From Virgibacillus alimentarius (GTDB lineage: Bacteria; Bacillota; Bacilli; Bacillales; Amphibacillaceae), in contig NZ_JFBD01000043.1 of the NCBI RefSeq assembly GCF_000709085.1, positions 1 through 37,339 of the forward strand: 37,339 nt of DNA, given 5' to 3'. Numbering within the stretch: position 1 is the stretch's first letter; the number at the start of each line of letters is the position of its first letter. The position numbers and the translations under genes are program-made. This document shows, piece by piece, positions 8,594-17,379 of this stretch. Under the pieces are notes generated by a model. The model ran no database searches and was not told where the DNA came from. It was given only the letters and a program-made list of their open reading frames with translations.

Positions 8594-8824
8594 ATGTCTA
8601 TTGTCTATAAGTGTAGACACTGTGGACATGTCATAGGTGAAATAGAGGAACAAATTGTTGATACATCCATGTTAGGGTGGGATAAATTGTCTATTGAGGA
8701 TAAAAAAGAAATGATTAATTATAATAGTAATGGAGACATTCATATCCATGCTATTTGTGAAAATTGTGAGGATACACTTGGCCAGCATCCACAATATCAC
8801 GAGTTAGACTTTTTTATACAATAA
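8594..8824 (+). CDS. fin: Fin, anti-sigma-F factor
   Basis: Fin (formerly YabK) binds sigma-F in the forespore and helps switch transcription to sigma-G. The 76-residue product carries paired cysteines C7xxC10 (KCRHC) and C55xxC58 (ICENC), presumed zinc ligands, and the conserved ends GWDKLSIEDK, NGDIH and HELDFFIQ. GAGGAGG precedes the ATG by about eight bases. It has a candidate sigma-F promoter in the preceding gap and its own terminator, so it need not depend on pth transcription. Confidence 0.93.
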   Translation: MSIVYKCRHCGHVIGEIEEQIVDTSMLGWDKLSIEDKKEMINYNSNGDIHIHAICENCEDTLGQHPQYHELDFFIQ

Positions 8825-8837
8825 TATACGCAGACAA

Positions 8838-8866
8838 GCTTTGGTTATTCAACCAAAGCATTTTTG
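8838..8866 (+). terminator. Terminator of fin
   Basis: GCTTTGGTT and AACCAAAGC form a perfect nine-base stem with the loop ATTC, followed by ATTTTT. Confidence 0.88.
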
Positions 8867-8926
8867 CGCTGTAGCATCTTGCTGCGATTCGTCTACGCTT
8901 TTATATATACCATGGGGGTTTAAGAA

Positions 8927-11900
8927 ATGAAAGGGATCAATAATTTTTTGCATTCCACCGAAGATGTCCAATCCATTTTAGGTGGTATTCATAATGGTAT
9001 GAAAGAGCAGCTTGTTGCTGGTTTATCAGGGTCAGCAAGAAGTTTGCTTATTTCCATTGTTAATGAATCCATTAACAAACCTATTTTACTAGTTACACAC
9101 CAATTAACTCAGGCACAGCAGCTTTATGATGATTTGTCAGAGTTTATGGAAAATAGCAATGTTTATTTATATCCAGTGAATGAGTTAATCGCTTCAGAAG
9201 TTGCTATTGCTAGTCCAGAATTAAAAAGTCAGCGCATTGATGGGCTAACAGAATGGGCAGAAAAGAAATCAGGTATTTTAATAGCCCCAGTAGCAGCCTT
9301 AAAACGCATTTTGCCACCGCCTAGTTATTGGGATAAATACCAATTACGCTTCACTCTAGGCGAGGAAATTGACATAGATGCTTATCTATCATCATTAGTT
9401 GACATGGGGTATGAACGAGGGTCAATGGTTAATTCTCCGGGTGAATTCAGTATTCGAGGTGGTATTATTGATATTTATCCAGTTACAGAAGAAAACCCAA
9501 TTCGTATCGAATTATTTGATGAAGAGGTTGACTCTATACGCTATTTTGATGCAGGGACACAACGCTCTTTAGAAAAAATAGAACAAGTCAGGGTTAGACC
9601 TGCGACGGAACTTCTATTGAATGAAGAGGATATTTTATCTGGAGCTAATCGTACTGAGCGTGCATTAGCAAGTACGCTAAAAAAGATTAAATCGAAGGAA
9701 GCTAAGGAAAAACTAATAAAAGTAATGGAACATGATATAGAACGATTGAAAAACGTAGAGCGCTTTCAAGAAATGTATAAGTATATTGGCTTCCTATATG
9801 AGAATCCTGCTAGTTTGTTAGATTATCTGCCATCCAATGGATTAATTATCATGGATGAAATGAGCAGAATCCAAGAAACTGCAACAAATTTAGATAAAGA
9901 AGAGGCAGAATGGTATAGCAGTTTGCTAGCATCTAATCAAATGGTGAAAGATAGTACATTTTCTTTTGACTGGCTTACTGTTTGGGGAAAAATAAATCAT
10001 CCACGTATTTATATGTCTGTGTTTTTGCGACATATTCCAAACACGCAGCCGGAAAATATCATAAATTTTTCTTCAAGAGCGATGCAAGAATTTCATGGAC
10101 AAATGAACTTATTTAAAAATGAATTAACACGTTGGGAAAAAGGAGATTATTCCGTAGTCGTTTTAGCTCCAAATGCGAAACGTGCGGAAAAAATCCACTC
10201 TATCTTTATGGATTATAATATCGAAGCAAGCATTGCAGAGCACTTAGAGTTACCTGTTACAAAGCCAACCATTGCAATTGGTAATATCAATAATGGCATT
10301 GAATTGCCGATGCATAAATTAGTTTTAATTACAGAAAATGAATTATTTAAGAAAAAGACGAAGCGCATGCGAAGAAGGCAAAAAATATCCAATGCAGAAC
10401 GCATTAAAGATTACCAAGAATTAAAAGTTGGGGATTATGTTGTCCATGCAAATCATGGCATTGGAAAGTATGTAGGAATTGAAACGCTAACTGTAAATAA
10501 ATTGCATAAAGATTATATGCTCATTAAATATTCTGGTGATGACAAACTATTTGTACCGATTGATCAAATTGATCTGGTTCAAAAATTTGTTGGCTCTGAG
10601 GGAAAAGAACCGAAACTTTATAAATTAGGCGGTTCAGAATGGACAAAGGTAAAAAGGAAAGTCCAATCTTCTGTAGAAGATATTGCGGATGATCTTATAA
10701 AATTATATGCGGAAAGAGAGGCCCAAAAAGGGCATGCCTTTTCAGAGGATACGGAAATGCAACGCGAATTTGAAGCAGCTTTCCCTTATCAGGAAACAGA
10801 AGATCAAATACGTTGTATCGAAGAAATAAAAGAGGATATGGAAAGAGAGCGTCCGATGGATCGACTGCTTTGTGGAGATGTGGGCTACGGGAAAACAGAA
10901 GTAGCAATTAGAGCAGCATTCAAGGCGGTTGCAGAAGGTAAACAAGTAGCATTATTAGTCCCTACAACTATTCTTGCACAACAGCATTTTGAAACGTTTC
11001 GTGAAAGATTCCAAGATCATGCTGTAAATATAGAACTTTTAAGTCGATTTAGAACGAAAAAGCAGCAAAAGGATACGAAGAATGGATTGTCTCGAGGTTT
11101 AGTCGATATCGTAATTGGGACGCACCGTCTATTATCCAAAGATATTAAATATCATGATTTAGGCTTGCTTATTGTCGACGAAGAGCAACGTTTTGGTGTA
11201 AAACATAAAGAAAAGATAAAACAAATGAAAACAAATGTGGATGTAATTACGCTAACAGCAACACCAATACCTAGGACCTTGCATATGTCAATGTTAGGTG
11301 TACGTGATTTATCCGTTATTGAGACTCCTCCGGAAAATCGTTTTCCGATTCAAACTTACGTGCTGGAATATAATCCGATATTTATCAGGGAAGCGATTGA
11401 ACGGGAGATGGCACGAGGCGGACAAGTGTTTTTCTTATATAATCGGGTAGAAAACATTGATAAAGTTGCAAGGGATATTGGCATGCTTGTTGATAATGCA
11501 AGAATTGCGGTTGCCCATGGTCAAATGAACGAGTCAGAACTTGAAAATGTCATGTTTGGATTTTTAGAAGGTGAATATGATGTATTAGTAAGTACAACGA
11601 TTATTGAAACAGGCGTTGATATTCCCAATGTGAATACACTTATTGTAAATGATGCTGACCGTATGGGCTTAAGTCAGCTTTATCAATTACGAGGGCGTGT
11701 TGGACGTTCGAATCGAGTGGCGTATGCGTATTTTACGTATCAAAAAAATAAAGTACTTACAGAGATAGCTGAAAAGCGCCTACAGGCTATAAAGGAATTT
11801 ACCGAATTGGGATCGGGCTTTAAAATTGCTATGCGAGACTTATCTATTCGCGGGGCAGGAAACCTGCTCGGTTCACAGCAACATGGATTTATTGATTCTG

Positions 11901-12451
11901 TAGGTTTTGATATGTACTCACAAATGTTAAAAGAGGCTATTGACGCTCGAAGATCTGGTAAAGAAATAGAAGATATAACGCCATTCGAACCAGAGTTAAC
12001 GTTAGATATCGATGCGTATATACCGGACACCTATATCAAAGATGAAAAACAGAAAATTGACATGTATAAACAGTTTCAAACGATTGCTTCATCGGAAGAC
12101 ATTGATAACTTAAAAGATGAATTAATTGACCGGTTTGGTGATTATCCTATCGAGGTTGATCATTTATTTTCAGTTTCGATCTTAAAAATGTATGCTAAAA
12201 AAGAAAGGGTTGAATCTATCCGTGCAAAAAATAAAAAGTGTGAGCTATTGGTAGAGGAAGACCGCAGTCAACAAATTGACGGGTCAAAGCTGTTTGAATT
12301 AGCGAACTCTTTCGGGCGTGAAGTTCAGTTAGGCACTGAGAATAATAAATTAAAAATTGTTTTTAGATTTTCAAAAGAAACAGAACATCATCGATTTGAA
12401 AGCGTATCAAGTTTCATCAAAAAGTTAGAGAATGTGGATAGAAACGAATAA
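8927..12451 (+). CDS. mfd: Mfd, transcription-repair coupling factor
   Basis: Mfd is the large ATP-driven translocase that removes RNA polymerase stalled at DNA lesions and recruits UvrA. The 1174-residue product has the UvrB-homology region at the N terminus (YERGSMVNSPGEFSIRGGIID), the polymerase-interacting domain starting near 498 (VGDYVVHANHGIGKYVG), the helicase Walker A GDVGYGKTE at about 648-656, the DEEQ box near 749, TATPIPRTLHM and the C-terminal motor block QLRGRVGRS. A TRCF C-terminal domain completes it. Length matches the B. subtilis protein (about 1177). GGGGGTT precedes the ATG. Confidence 0.97.
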   Translation: MKGINNFLHSTEDVQSILGGIHNGMKEQLVAGLSGSARSLLISIVNESINKPILLVTHQLTQAQQLYDDLSEFMENSNVYLYPVNELIASEVAIASPELKSQRIDGLTEWAEKKSGILIAPVAALKRILPPPSYWDKYQLRFTLGEEIDIDAYLSSLVDMGYERGSMVNSPGEFSIRGGIIDIYPVTEENPIRIELFDEEVDSIRYFDAGTQRSLEKIEQVRVRPATELLLNEEDILSGANRTERALASTLKKIKSKEAKEKLIKVMEHDIERLKNVERFQEMYKYIGFLYENPASLLDYLPSNGLIIMDEMSRIQETATNLDKEEAEWYSSLLASNQMVKDSTFSFDWLTVWGKINHPRIYMSVFLRHIPNTQPENIINFSSRAMQEFHGQMNLFKNELTRWEKGDYSVVVLAPNAKRAEKIHSIFMDYNIEASIAEHLELPVTKPTIAIGNINNGIELPMHKLVLITENELFKKKTKRMRRRQKISNAERIKDYQELKVGDYVVHANHGIGKYVGIETLTVNKLHKDYMLIKYSGDDKLFVPIDQIDLVQKFVGSEGKEPKLYKLGGSEWTKVKRKVQSSVEDIADDLIKLYAEREAQKGHAFSEDTEMQREFEAAFPYQETEDQIRCIEEIKEDMERERPMDRLLCGDVGYGKTEVAIRAAFKAVAEGKQVALLVPTTILAQQHFETFRERFQDHAVNIELLSRFRTKKQQKDTKNGLSRGLVDIVIGTHRLLSKDIKYHDLGLLIVDEEQRFGVKHKEKIKQMKTNVDVITLTATPIPRTLHMSMLGVRDLSVIETPPENRFPIQTYVLEYNPIFIREAIEREMARGGQVFFLYNRVENIDKVARDIGMLVDNARIAVAHGQMNESELENVMFGFLEGEYDVLVSTTIIETGVDIPNVNTLIVNDADRMGLSQLYQLRGRVGRSNRVAYAYFTYQKNKVLTEIAEKRLQAIKEFTELGSGFKIAMRDLSIRGAGNLLGSQQHGFIDSVGFDMYSQMLKEAIDARRSGKEIEDITPFEPELTLDIDAYIPDTYIKDEKQKIDMYKQFQTIASSEDIDNLKDELIDRFGDYPIEVDHLFSVSILKMYAKKERVESIRAKNKKCELLVEEDRSQQIDGSKLFELANSFGREVQLGTENNKLKIVFRFSKETEHHRFESVSSFIKKLENVDRNE

Positions 12452-12747
12452 AAAGGCAATGTATTATGTATAGTTCCCTTCAGATGATTAATACTAAAAC
12501 CATAATTGGTGTTTTTTACACATGAAGAAAGGAATTAGATATTCTGGTGACATAATGAAATAGCATTTTACAGGTAGATAAGTAAGAGTCAGGTGGGGAA
12601 ACCTTTAAAAATGTTTGAATCATTTACAGTCCGGTTACATGAAAAAAGAACTCTATAGGAGCCGGAAATACTTAACAGTAAATCACCTTTTAAAATGTGT
12701 AAGTACACTAAATATAATCATCATACGAAAGTGAGGCTTCTTAGAAA
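12452..12747 (+). other. mfd-spoVT gap with possible spoVT promoter
   Basis: Nearly 300 bases without a gene. TATAAT at 12713-12718 and CATACGA at 12722-12728 (similar to the sigma-G -10) both lie within 35 bases of the spoVT start, but neither has a clean -35. An imperfect inverted repeat TCCGG/CCGGA spans about 12630-12667. No clear mfd terminator is visible. Confidence 0.35.
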
Positions 12748-13284
12748 ATGAAAGCAACAGGAATTGTGCGACGAATTGATGATTTAGGCAGAGTTGTCAT
12801 CCCAAAAGAAATAAGACGTACATTGCGTATTCGTGAAGGGGACCCATTAGAAATTTTTGTTGATCGTGAAGGCGAAGTTATTTTGAAAAAATATTCTCCA
12901 ATAAATGAATTGAGTCATTTTGCCCAAGAATATGCAGAAGCATTATTTGATTCTGCTACCTACCCGGTACTAATATGTGACCGGGATGAAGTTATCGCAT
13001 TAGCAGGAGAATCGAAAAAAGATTATTTAAATAAACATATCGGTGTCTTGTTGGAAAAAAGCATTGAAGATCGATCCCTTTTATATGAAACGGAACCAAA
13101 CACCGTGGAAATTACGGAAGGAAGAGAAGAAGACTTGCGTTCTTATTGCATCAGTCCGATCATAGCTAACGGAGATTCAATTGGCTGTGTGATGATGTTT
13201 TCCAAAGAAAAGGAAGCGCTTAGTAAAATTGAACAAAAATTAATTGAAACAGCGTCAAACTTTTTAGCGAAACAAATGGAATAA
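12748..13284 (+). CDS. spoVT: SpoVT, AbrB-family stage V sporulation regulator
   Basis: SpoVT adjusts sigma-G-dependent transcription in the forespore. The 178-residue product has an N-terminal swapped-hairpin AbrB DNA-binding domain (MKATGIVRRIDDLGRVVIPKE, with RTLRIREGDPLEIF, about 1-50) and a C-terminal GAF-like domain (about 55-178) ending in LIETASNFLAKQME. Length and layout match B. subtilis. The ATG follows GTGAGG. A hairpin terminator follows immediately, and beyond it lies the IS remnant. Confidence 0.96.
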   Translation: MKATGIVRRIDDLGRVVIPKEIRRTLRIREGDPLEIFVDREGEVILKKYSPINELSHFAQEYAEALFDSATYPVLICDRDEVIALAGESKKDYLNKHIGVLLEKSIEDRSLLYETEPNTVEITEGREEDLRSYCISPIIANGDSIGCVMMFSKEKEALSKIEQKLIETASNFLAKQME

Positions 13285-13301
13285 TTACTGTGATTATGAA
13301 T

Positions 13302-13348
13302 GAAACGAGTAAGAGTCAGAAATAAACTGATTCTTGCTCGTTTCATTT
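13302..13348 (+). terminator. Terminator of spoVT
   Basis: An 18-base-pair stem joins 13302-13319 (GAAACGAGTAAGAGTCAG) and 13327-13344 with two G-U wobbles and a seven-base loop. The T tract after it is short (TTTCATTT). An open reading frame starting at 13300 reads straight through this hairpin, so its first residues are not protein-coding. Confidence 0.75.
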
Positions 13349-13410
13349 ATGGAAAATCCCCCCTAAACAAGTACGATGATGATATAACAGGAGCAATCAT
13401 TCCCATTAAC

Positions 13411-13539
13411 GGAGGTGAAGACAAAAACAAAGACATTAAGCATCTAGCTTTACGGGAATGCGATTGTCCAAAATGCAATATACATCATGGTCGAGACATG
13501 AACGCAAGTACAAACCTTCATAATGAAGTGACACGATAA
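13411..13539 (+). pseudogene. tnpB: C-terminal fragment of IS200/IS605-family tnpB
   Basis: The translated segment KNKDIKHLALREC followed by DCPKC and HHGRDMNAS is the end of a TnpB-type RNA-guided nuclease (IS605 OrfB). CPKC is the second half of its zinc finger, and RDMNAS carries the last RuvC-motif aspartate (family RDINAS). The first zinc-finger cysteine pair has already decayed to GGED, and everything upstream (normally about 330 residues) is gone. No start codon of its own is credible. It cannot encode a nuclease; it is the scar of an element inserted between spoVT and yabM. Confidence 0.85.
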
Positions 13540-13648
13540 ACGCAAGAACTGCGGAGATAGCCTAATCAAAACTTTCGGTTATGAAGGTGTTCTTAGGAAT
13601 CTCCCACTTTAATCAGACCGCAAGTCGATAAGTAGCGAGAGGTTTAAA
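13540..13648 (+). mobile_element. IS200/IS605 right end with omega-RNA-like structure
   Basis: After the tnpB stop the sequence keeps the folding expected of a TnpB guide-RNA scaffold and element right end. GGAGAT (13553-13558) pairs with ATCTCC (13599-13604), CCTAA (13561-13565) with TTAGG (13593-13597), and ACTTTC (13571-13576) with GAAGGT (13583-13588). A final imperfect hairpin at 13606-13633 (ACTT..ATC.GAC / GTCGATAAGT) resembles the terminal hairpin recognised by TnpA. The right boundary is set near 13645 by eye. No tnpA or left end is present. Confidence 0.65.
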
Positions 13649-13701
13649 GGCTTCTATGTTATACTTAATGAAAAATTTTAATTAAATGAGAAGGCGTTAC
13701 A

Positions 13702-15285
13702 ATGAATAAAGGCGAGACAGATAAGCTTGTTAAAGGTGCTTTCCTATTAACATTAGCAGGATTGATTAGTAAGATATTAAGTGCAGGTTACCGAATCCCA
13801 TTACAAAATCTAACAGGGGACCTCGGCTTTTATATTTATCAACAAGTTTATCCATTACTTGGAATAGCTATCGTGTTGGCATTATATGGTTTTCCCTCTG
13901 CTATTTCTAGATCGCTGGTACACCTAAAATCAGAAGGGAAAGAAATTTCATTAGCAAACTTTTATTGGCCTGTTTTTCTTATCTTATTAGGGATAAACGG
14001 TGTTCTATTTCTTTTGATATATTGTAATGCATCCACGATAGCAAATTGGGCAGGTGATATTCAATTAGAGAAGACATATCAGAATGCAGCTTTTTTATTC
14101 CTCTTTATTCCTTTTTTAGCATTGCTTCGTGGTGCTTTTCAAGGAAATAATGATATGAAACCTACAGCCTATTCGCAAGTGGGAGAACAACTTACACGAG
14201 TTTTTCTTATTATTTTAGCTGCTATTTTAGTTGTTCTGCATGATCTGGATATCTATTACATAGGTGAATTCGCCGGAATTGCTTCCATAGGTGGATTTCT
14301 TACAGCCATTTTTCTTCTTTTGTTCTTTTTTGGCAGAAATAAACCAAGCTTAGGAACTAGAGTTGAAACTCCATGGAAGCACTATTTTAAAACTGTTTTT
14401 ATCTTTGGGATTGTTGCAGCATTAAACCATATGATTTTATTAGTTATCCAGTTTGCGGACGCATTTACATTAGTACCGAATTTATTAAGTCATGGCCTAT
14501 CGAAGCTTGATGCTATGAAAGACAAAGGGGTATTTGACCGCGGACAACCATTAATTCAACTAGGAACTGTACTTGGTTCTTCCTTTGCTCTTGCCCTGAT
14601 ACCGAATATAAGCAAACAAAACATGGAAAAAAACCCAGCTGCATTTTACCGATCTATTCAGGGTGCCTTGGCGTTTAGCTTCTATTTAGCAGCTGGAGCA
14701 ACTCTTGGATTGATAATGATATTTCCAGAAGTAAATGTATTATTATATGAAAATGACAGCGGAACAAAGACGTTACAAATTTTAGTTATGTCCATCTTGC
14801 TATGTTCAATTGTTATTACAGCTACTTCTATTTTACAGGGTTTAGGGTATATGAAGCGGACAGCTGGATTTATTGTAGTGGCTGTTTTGGTAAAGTGGAT
14901 CGCTAATGACACCTTGGTACCGCTGTGGGGTATTACAGGCAGTGCACTTGCGACTGTTTTTAGTCTATGTGTTTTAGGTATTGCGGCTGTTTTTGAATTA
15001 AAAAGAAAATTGCCGAATCTGGAGTTTTTTGGAAATATAAATTGGAGTGCCTTTTTAAAAGCAAGTATCGGAATGATTTTATATATTATTGTTATGGATT
15101 ATTTTTTTGCAAGTAATGCTCTTTTCTCTCGAATCCGCTTACTGATCTATGTTGTATTTATCTCTATAACCGGAGGAGTTCTATACATTATTCTATTATT
15201 GCGGTGCAGAGCATTTTCCAAAGAGGAGCTTTCCATGCTTCCTTATCCATTATTTTTTATTCGATTGCATAAGGAGAGAAAGTGA
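13702..15285 (+). CDS. yabM: YabM, SpoVB/MurJ-like polysaccharide exporter family protein
   Basis: A 527-residue polytopic membrane protein of the MVF/polysaccharide-transport flippase superfamily, with about 14 hydrophobic segments. The N terminus LVKGAFLLTLAGLISKILSA and the segment GFYIYQQVYPLLGIAIVLAL are typical of the SpoVB/YabM/YkvU branch. These proteins move lipid-linked precursors across the membrane; for YabM the substrate is not established. The start is preceded by GAGAAGG. It heads a tight cluster: the mazG start codon directly follows its stop. The IS remnant lies directly upstream and could have disturbed its promoter. Confidence 0.9.
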   Translation: MNKGETDKLVKGAFLLTLAGLISKILSAGYRIPLQNLTGDLGFYIYQQVYPLLGIAIVLALYGFPSAISRSLVHLKSEGKEISLANFYWPVFLILLGINGVLFLLIYCNASTIANWAGDIQLEKTYQNAAFLFLFIPFLALLRGAFQGNNDMKPTAYSQVGEQLTRVFLIILAAILVVLHDLDIYYIGEFAGIASIGGFLTAIFLLLFFFGRNKPSLGTRVETPWKHYFKTVFIFGIVAALNHMILLVIQFADAFTLVPNLLSHGLSKLDAMKDKGVFDRGQPLIQLGTVLGSSFALALIPNISKQNMEKNPAAFYRSIQGALAFSFYLAAGATLGLIMIFPEVNVLLYENDSGTKTLQILVMSILLCSIVITATSILQGLGYMKRTAGFIVVAVLVKWIANDTLVPLWGITGSALATVFSLCVLGIAAVFELKRKLPNLEFFGNINWSAFLKASIGMILYIIVMDYFFASNALFSRIRLLIYVVFISITGGVLYIILLLRCRAFSKEELSMLPYPLFFIRLHKERK

Positions 15286-16734
15286 ATGATGAATAAAATA
15301 GAGGTTATCGGCTTGGGGGCGGGCGATATAAATCAATTGCCGCTGGGCATTTATAAAAAATTAATAGGGACAGAAAATCGTATTTTTATTCGGACGATGA
15401 GCCACCCTGTTGTTCAGGCTTTACAAGAGGAAGGCGTTCTTTTTGAATCATTTGATAAGGAATATGAAAATGAAATGCAATTTTCAACTGTGTATGAAAG
15501 TATTGTAGGAAGATTAGTTGAAGCAGCTAAGGAAAAGCAGGTTATATATGCTGTTCCTGGACATCCGATGCTTGCTGAGAAAACTGTACAGCTTTTGTTA
15601 AAAAGAAAAGATGTATCGGTATATATAGCAGGCGGACAAAGTTATCTAGATGCACTTTTTACAGCATTACGAATTGACCCTATCGATGGCTTTCAATTTG
15701 TTGATGGGACCTTCTTTGAAAGAAGTCAGCTAGATTATCGTCAGCCTATTGTTTTTTGTCAGGTATATGACCGTTTTATTGCATCTGAGGTGAAGTTAGC
15801 TTTACTAGAGGATCTGCCGCCAGATTATCAAGTTACCATTGTCGAAGCGGCAGGAACTGAATCAGAGAAATTAACAACGCTGCCACTAGAAGAACTTGAC
15901 CGCTCACTAGAGGTGAGTAATTTAGTGAGTGTATATGTACCGCCAGCCCCCGATAGTATGTTAAACCATACTTTCGCTCGGTTAAAAGAAATAATAGCAA
16001 CACTGCGTTTACCAGAAGGGTGCCCATGGGACCGCAAACAAACACATGAAAGCTTGCGTGAATATGCCATTGAAGAGGTATATGAACTCATTGATGCTAT
16101 CGATGAGCAAGATGACGAGGGGATAGTAGAAGAATTAGGAGATGTGCTGCTGCAAGTGATGCTTCATAGTCAGATTGGAGAAGATGACGGATACTTTACC
16201 ATCTACGATGTCATTAAAGCAATTTCCGACAAGATGATTCATCGTCACCCACATGTTTTCGCTGATACTACTGCCGATACGGTTGATCAAGTGTATAAAA
16301 ATTGGGATTTACTAAAACAAGAAGAAAAGGGTGAACAAAGAAAATTAATATTGGATGGTGTACCAAAAAGTCTTTCATCTTTGGCAAGAGCGTACAAATT
16401 GCAGAAAAAGGCAGCTAAAGTAGGGTTTGATTGGACAGATGTAAATGATATTTGGGCTAAGTTGAATGAAGAGATACAAGAAGTCAATGAAGCAATTCAA
16501 GTGGAAAATAGAGATGAAATAGAGAAAGAATTGGGTGATATTTTATTTGTACTGGCCAATCTATCTAGGTATTATAAAATTAACCCCGAAGTAGCATTAA
16601 ACCGGACAAATCAAAAGTTTATTTATCGCTTTTCGTATATGGAACAACAATTAAGAGAACAAGGAGAAGCCATAGATCAAGCCACATTAGAAGAGATGGA
16701 TTATTACTGGGATCAAGCTAAGAGAAGGGAATGA
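15286..16734 (+). CDS. mazG: MazG-type nucleotide pyrophosphohydrolase with N-terminal methylase-like domain (YabN)
   Basis: This 482-residue fusion joins an N-terminal tetrapyrrole-methylase-like domain (VIGLGAGDINQLPLGIYK, about 1-220) to MazG domains that hydrolyse nucleoside triphosphates. The metal-binding pattern is visible at about 263-288 (EEVYELIDAID, EELGDVLLQVM); a second, partial copy lies near 395-425 (EEIQEVNEAIQ, KELGDILFVLAN). The family is thought to clear non-canonical NTPs; the methylase part's role is unknown. ATG 15286 and ATG 15289 are both possible starts after AAGGAGAGAAAG. It overlaps rqcP by four bases (ATGA). Confidence 0.93.
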   Translation: MMNKIEVIGLGAGDINQLPLGIYKKLIGTENRIFIRTMSHPVVQALQEEGVLFESFDKEYENEMQFSTVYESIVGRLVEAAKEKQVIYAVPGHPMLAEKTVQLLLKRKDVSVYIAGGQSYLDALFTALRIDPIDGFQFVDGTFFERSQLDYRQPIVFCQVYDRFIASEVKLALLEDLPPDYQVTIVEAAGTESEKLTTLPLEELDRSLEVSNLVSVYVPPAPDSMLNHTFARLKEIIATLRLPEGCPWDRKQTHESLREYAIEEVYELIDAIDEQDDEGIVEELGDVLLQVMLHSQIGEDDGYFTIYDVIKAISDKMIHRHPHVFADTTADTVDQVYKNWDLLKQEEKGEQRKLILDGVPKSLSSLARAYKLQKKAAKVGFDWTDVNDIWAKLNEEIQEVNEAIQVENRDEIEKELGDILFVLANLSRYYKINPEVALNRTNQKFIYRFSYMEQQLREQGEAIDQATLEEMDYYWDQAKRRE

Positions 16735-17003
16735 ATTCATTGCGATTAGATAAATTTTTAAAAATATCCCGCTTAATTAAAAGACGCACGTTAGCGAAAG
16801 AAGTCGCTGACCAGGGACGAATAACGATAAATGGCAATCGGGCAAAAGCGTCATCCGTTGTATCTGTGGGGGATGAATTAATCATTCAATTTGGTCAAAA
16901 GCGATTGACACTTGAAATTACCATGTTAAAAGAAACAGTTAAAAAAAATGAGGCAGAGATGATGTATAAAATAATCAGGGAAGAAGAAAAAACGTTGGAA
17001 TAA
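16731..17003 (+). CDS. rqcP: RqcP, ribosome quality-control S4-domain protein (YabO)
   Basis: The 90-residue product is a single S4 RNA-binding domain (RLDKFLKISRLIKRRTLAKEVA, then GRITINGNRAKASSVVSVGDEL). In B. subtilis RqcP works with RqcH at obstructed 50S subunits, holding the P-site tRNA while alanine tails are added to stalled chains. The ATG overlaps the mazG stop, implying coupled translation; AGAAGGGA serves as ribosome site. A 76-base gap separates it from yabP. Confidence 0.94.
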   Translation: MNSLRLDKFLKISRLIKRRTLAKEVADQGRITINGNRAKASSVVSVGDELIIQFGQKRLTLEITMLKETVKKNEAEMMYKIIREEEKTLE

Positions 17004-17050
17004 ACAATCCCATCATTTAAAAAGTAATGTTCTAACCTTGTCCAACCTTT

Positions 17051-17059
17051 CATAAAGTA
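17051..17059 (+). promoter_or_regulatory. Possible sigma-E -10 element before yabP
   Basis: CATAAAGTA fits CATANNNT, the shape expected for the mother-cell sigma-E factor that drives yabPQ in B. subtilis. The best -35-like sequence (TAATGTT, 17025-17031) is about four bases too far away, so confidence is low. Confidence 0.35.
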
Positions 17060-17079
17060 TAATAAGGAGGGCGAGGGCA

Positions 17080-17379
17080 ATGAATTATTACGAAAGAGAA
17101 AATGTTACACGTGTGCAAAAAGATCATTATTTGAAGATTAATAACCGCAAGGAGCTGGAAATTAGCGGTGTTAAAGAAGTAGACAGTTTTGATAATGAGG
17201 AATTTTTACTGGAAACCGTAATGGGTTATTTAGTTGTACGGGGGCAAAATCTACAATTGAAAAACCTGGATGTAGGCGATGGTTTAGTCTCCATTAAAGG
17301 AAAAATATATGAACTATCCTATGTTGATGAACAGCATCAGGAGAAAGCTAAAGGATTCTTTAGCAAGCTATTTAAATGA
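17080..17379 (+). CDS. yabP: YabP, spore cortex formation protein
   Basis: The 99-residue product is a YabP/YqfC-family protein, a small beta-rich protein made in the mother cell and needed with YabQ for proper cortex assembly in B. subtilis. Recognisable blocks are NRKELEISGVKEVDSFDNEE, FLLETVMGYLVVRGQNLQLKN (first part) and LDVGDGLVSIKGKIYELSY. The start follows AGGAGGGCGAGGG. Its end overlaps the yabQ start by four bases (ATGA), so the pair is translationally coupled. Confidence 0.93.
   Translation: MNYYERENVTRVQKDHYLKINNRKELEISGVKEVDSFDNEEFLLETVMGYLVVRGQNLQLKNLDVGDGLVSIKGKIYELSYVDEQHQEKAKGFFSKLFK

Noticed and set aside
13300-13410. N-terminal part of an open frame running into the tnpB fragment
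   Set aside because: Its first codons are the spoVT terminator hairpin and the following residues match nothing; only the part from about 13411 resembles TnpB.
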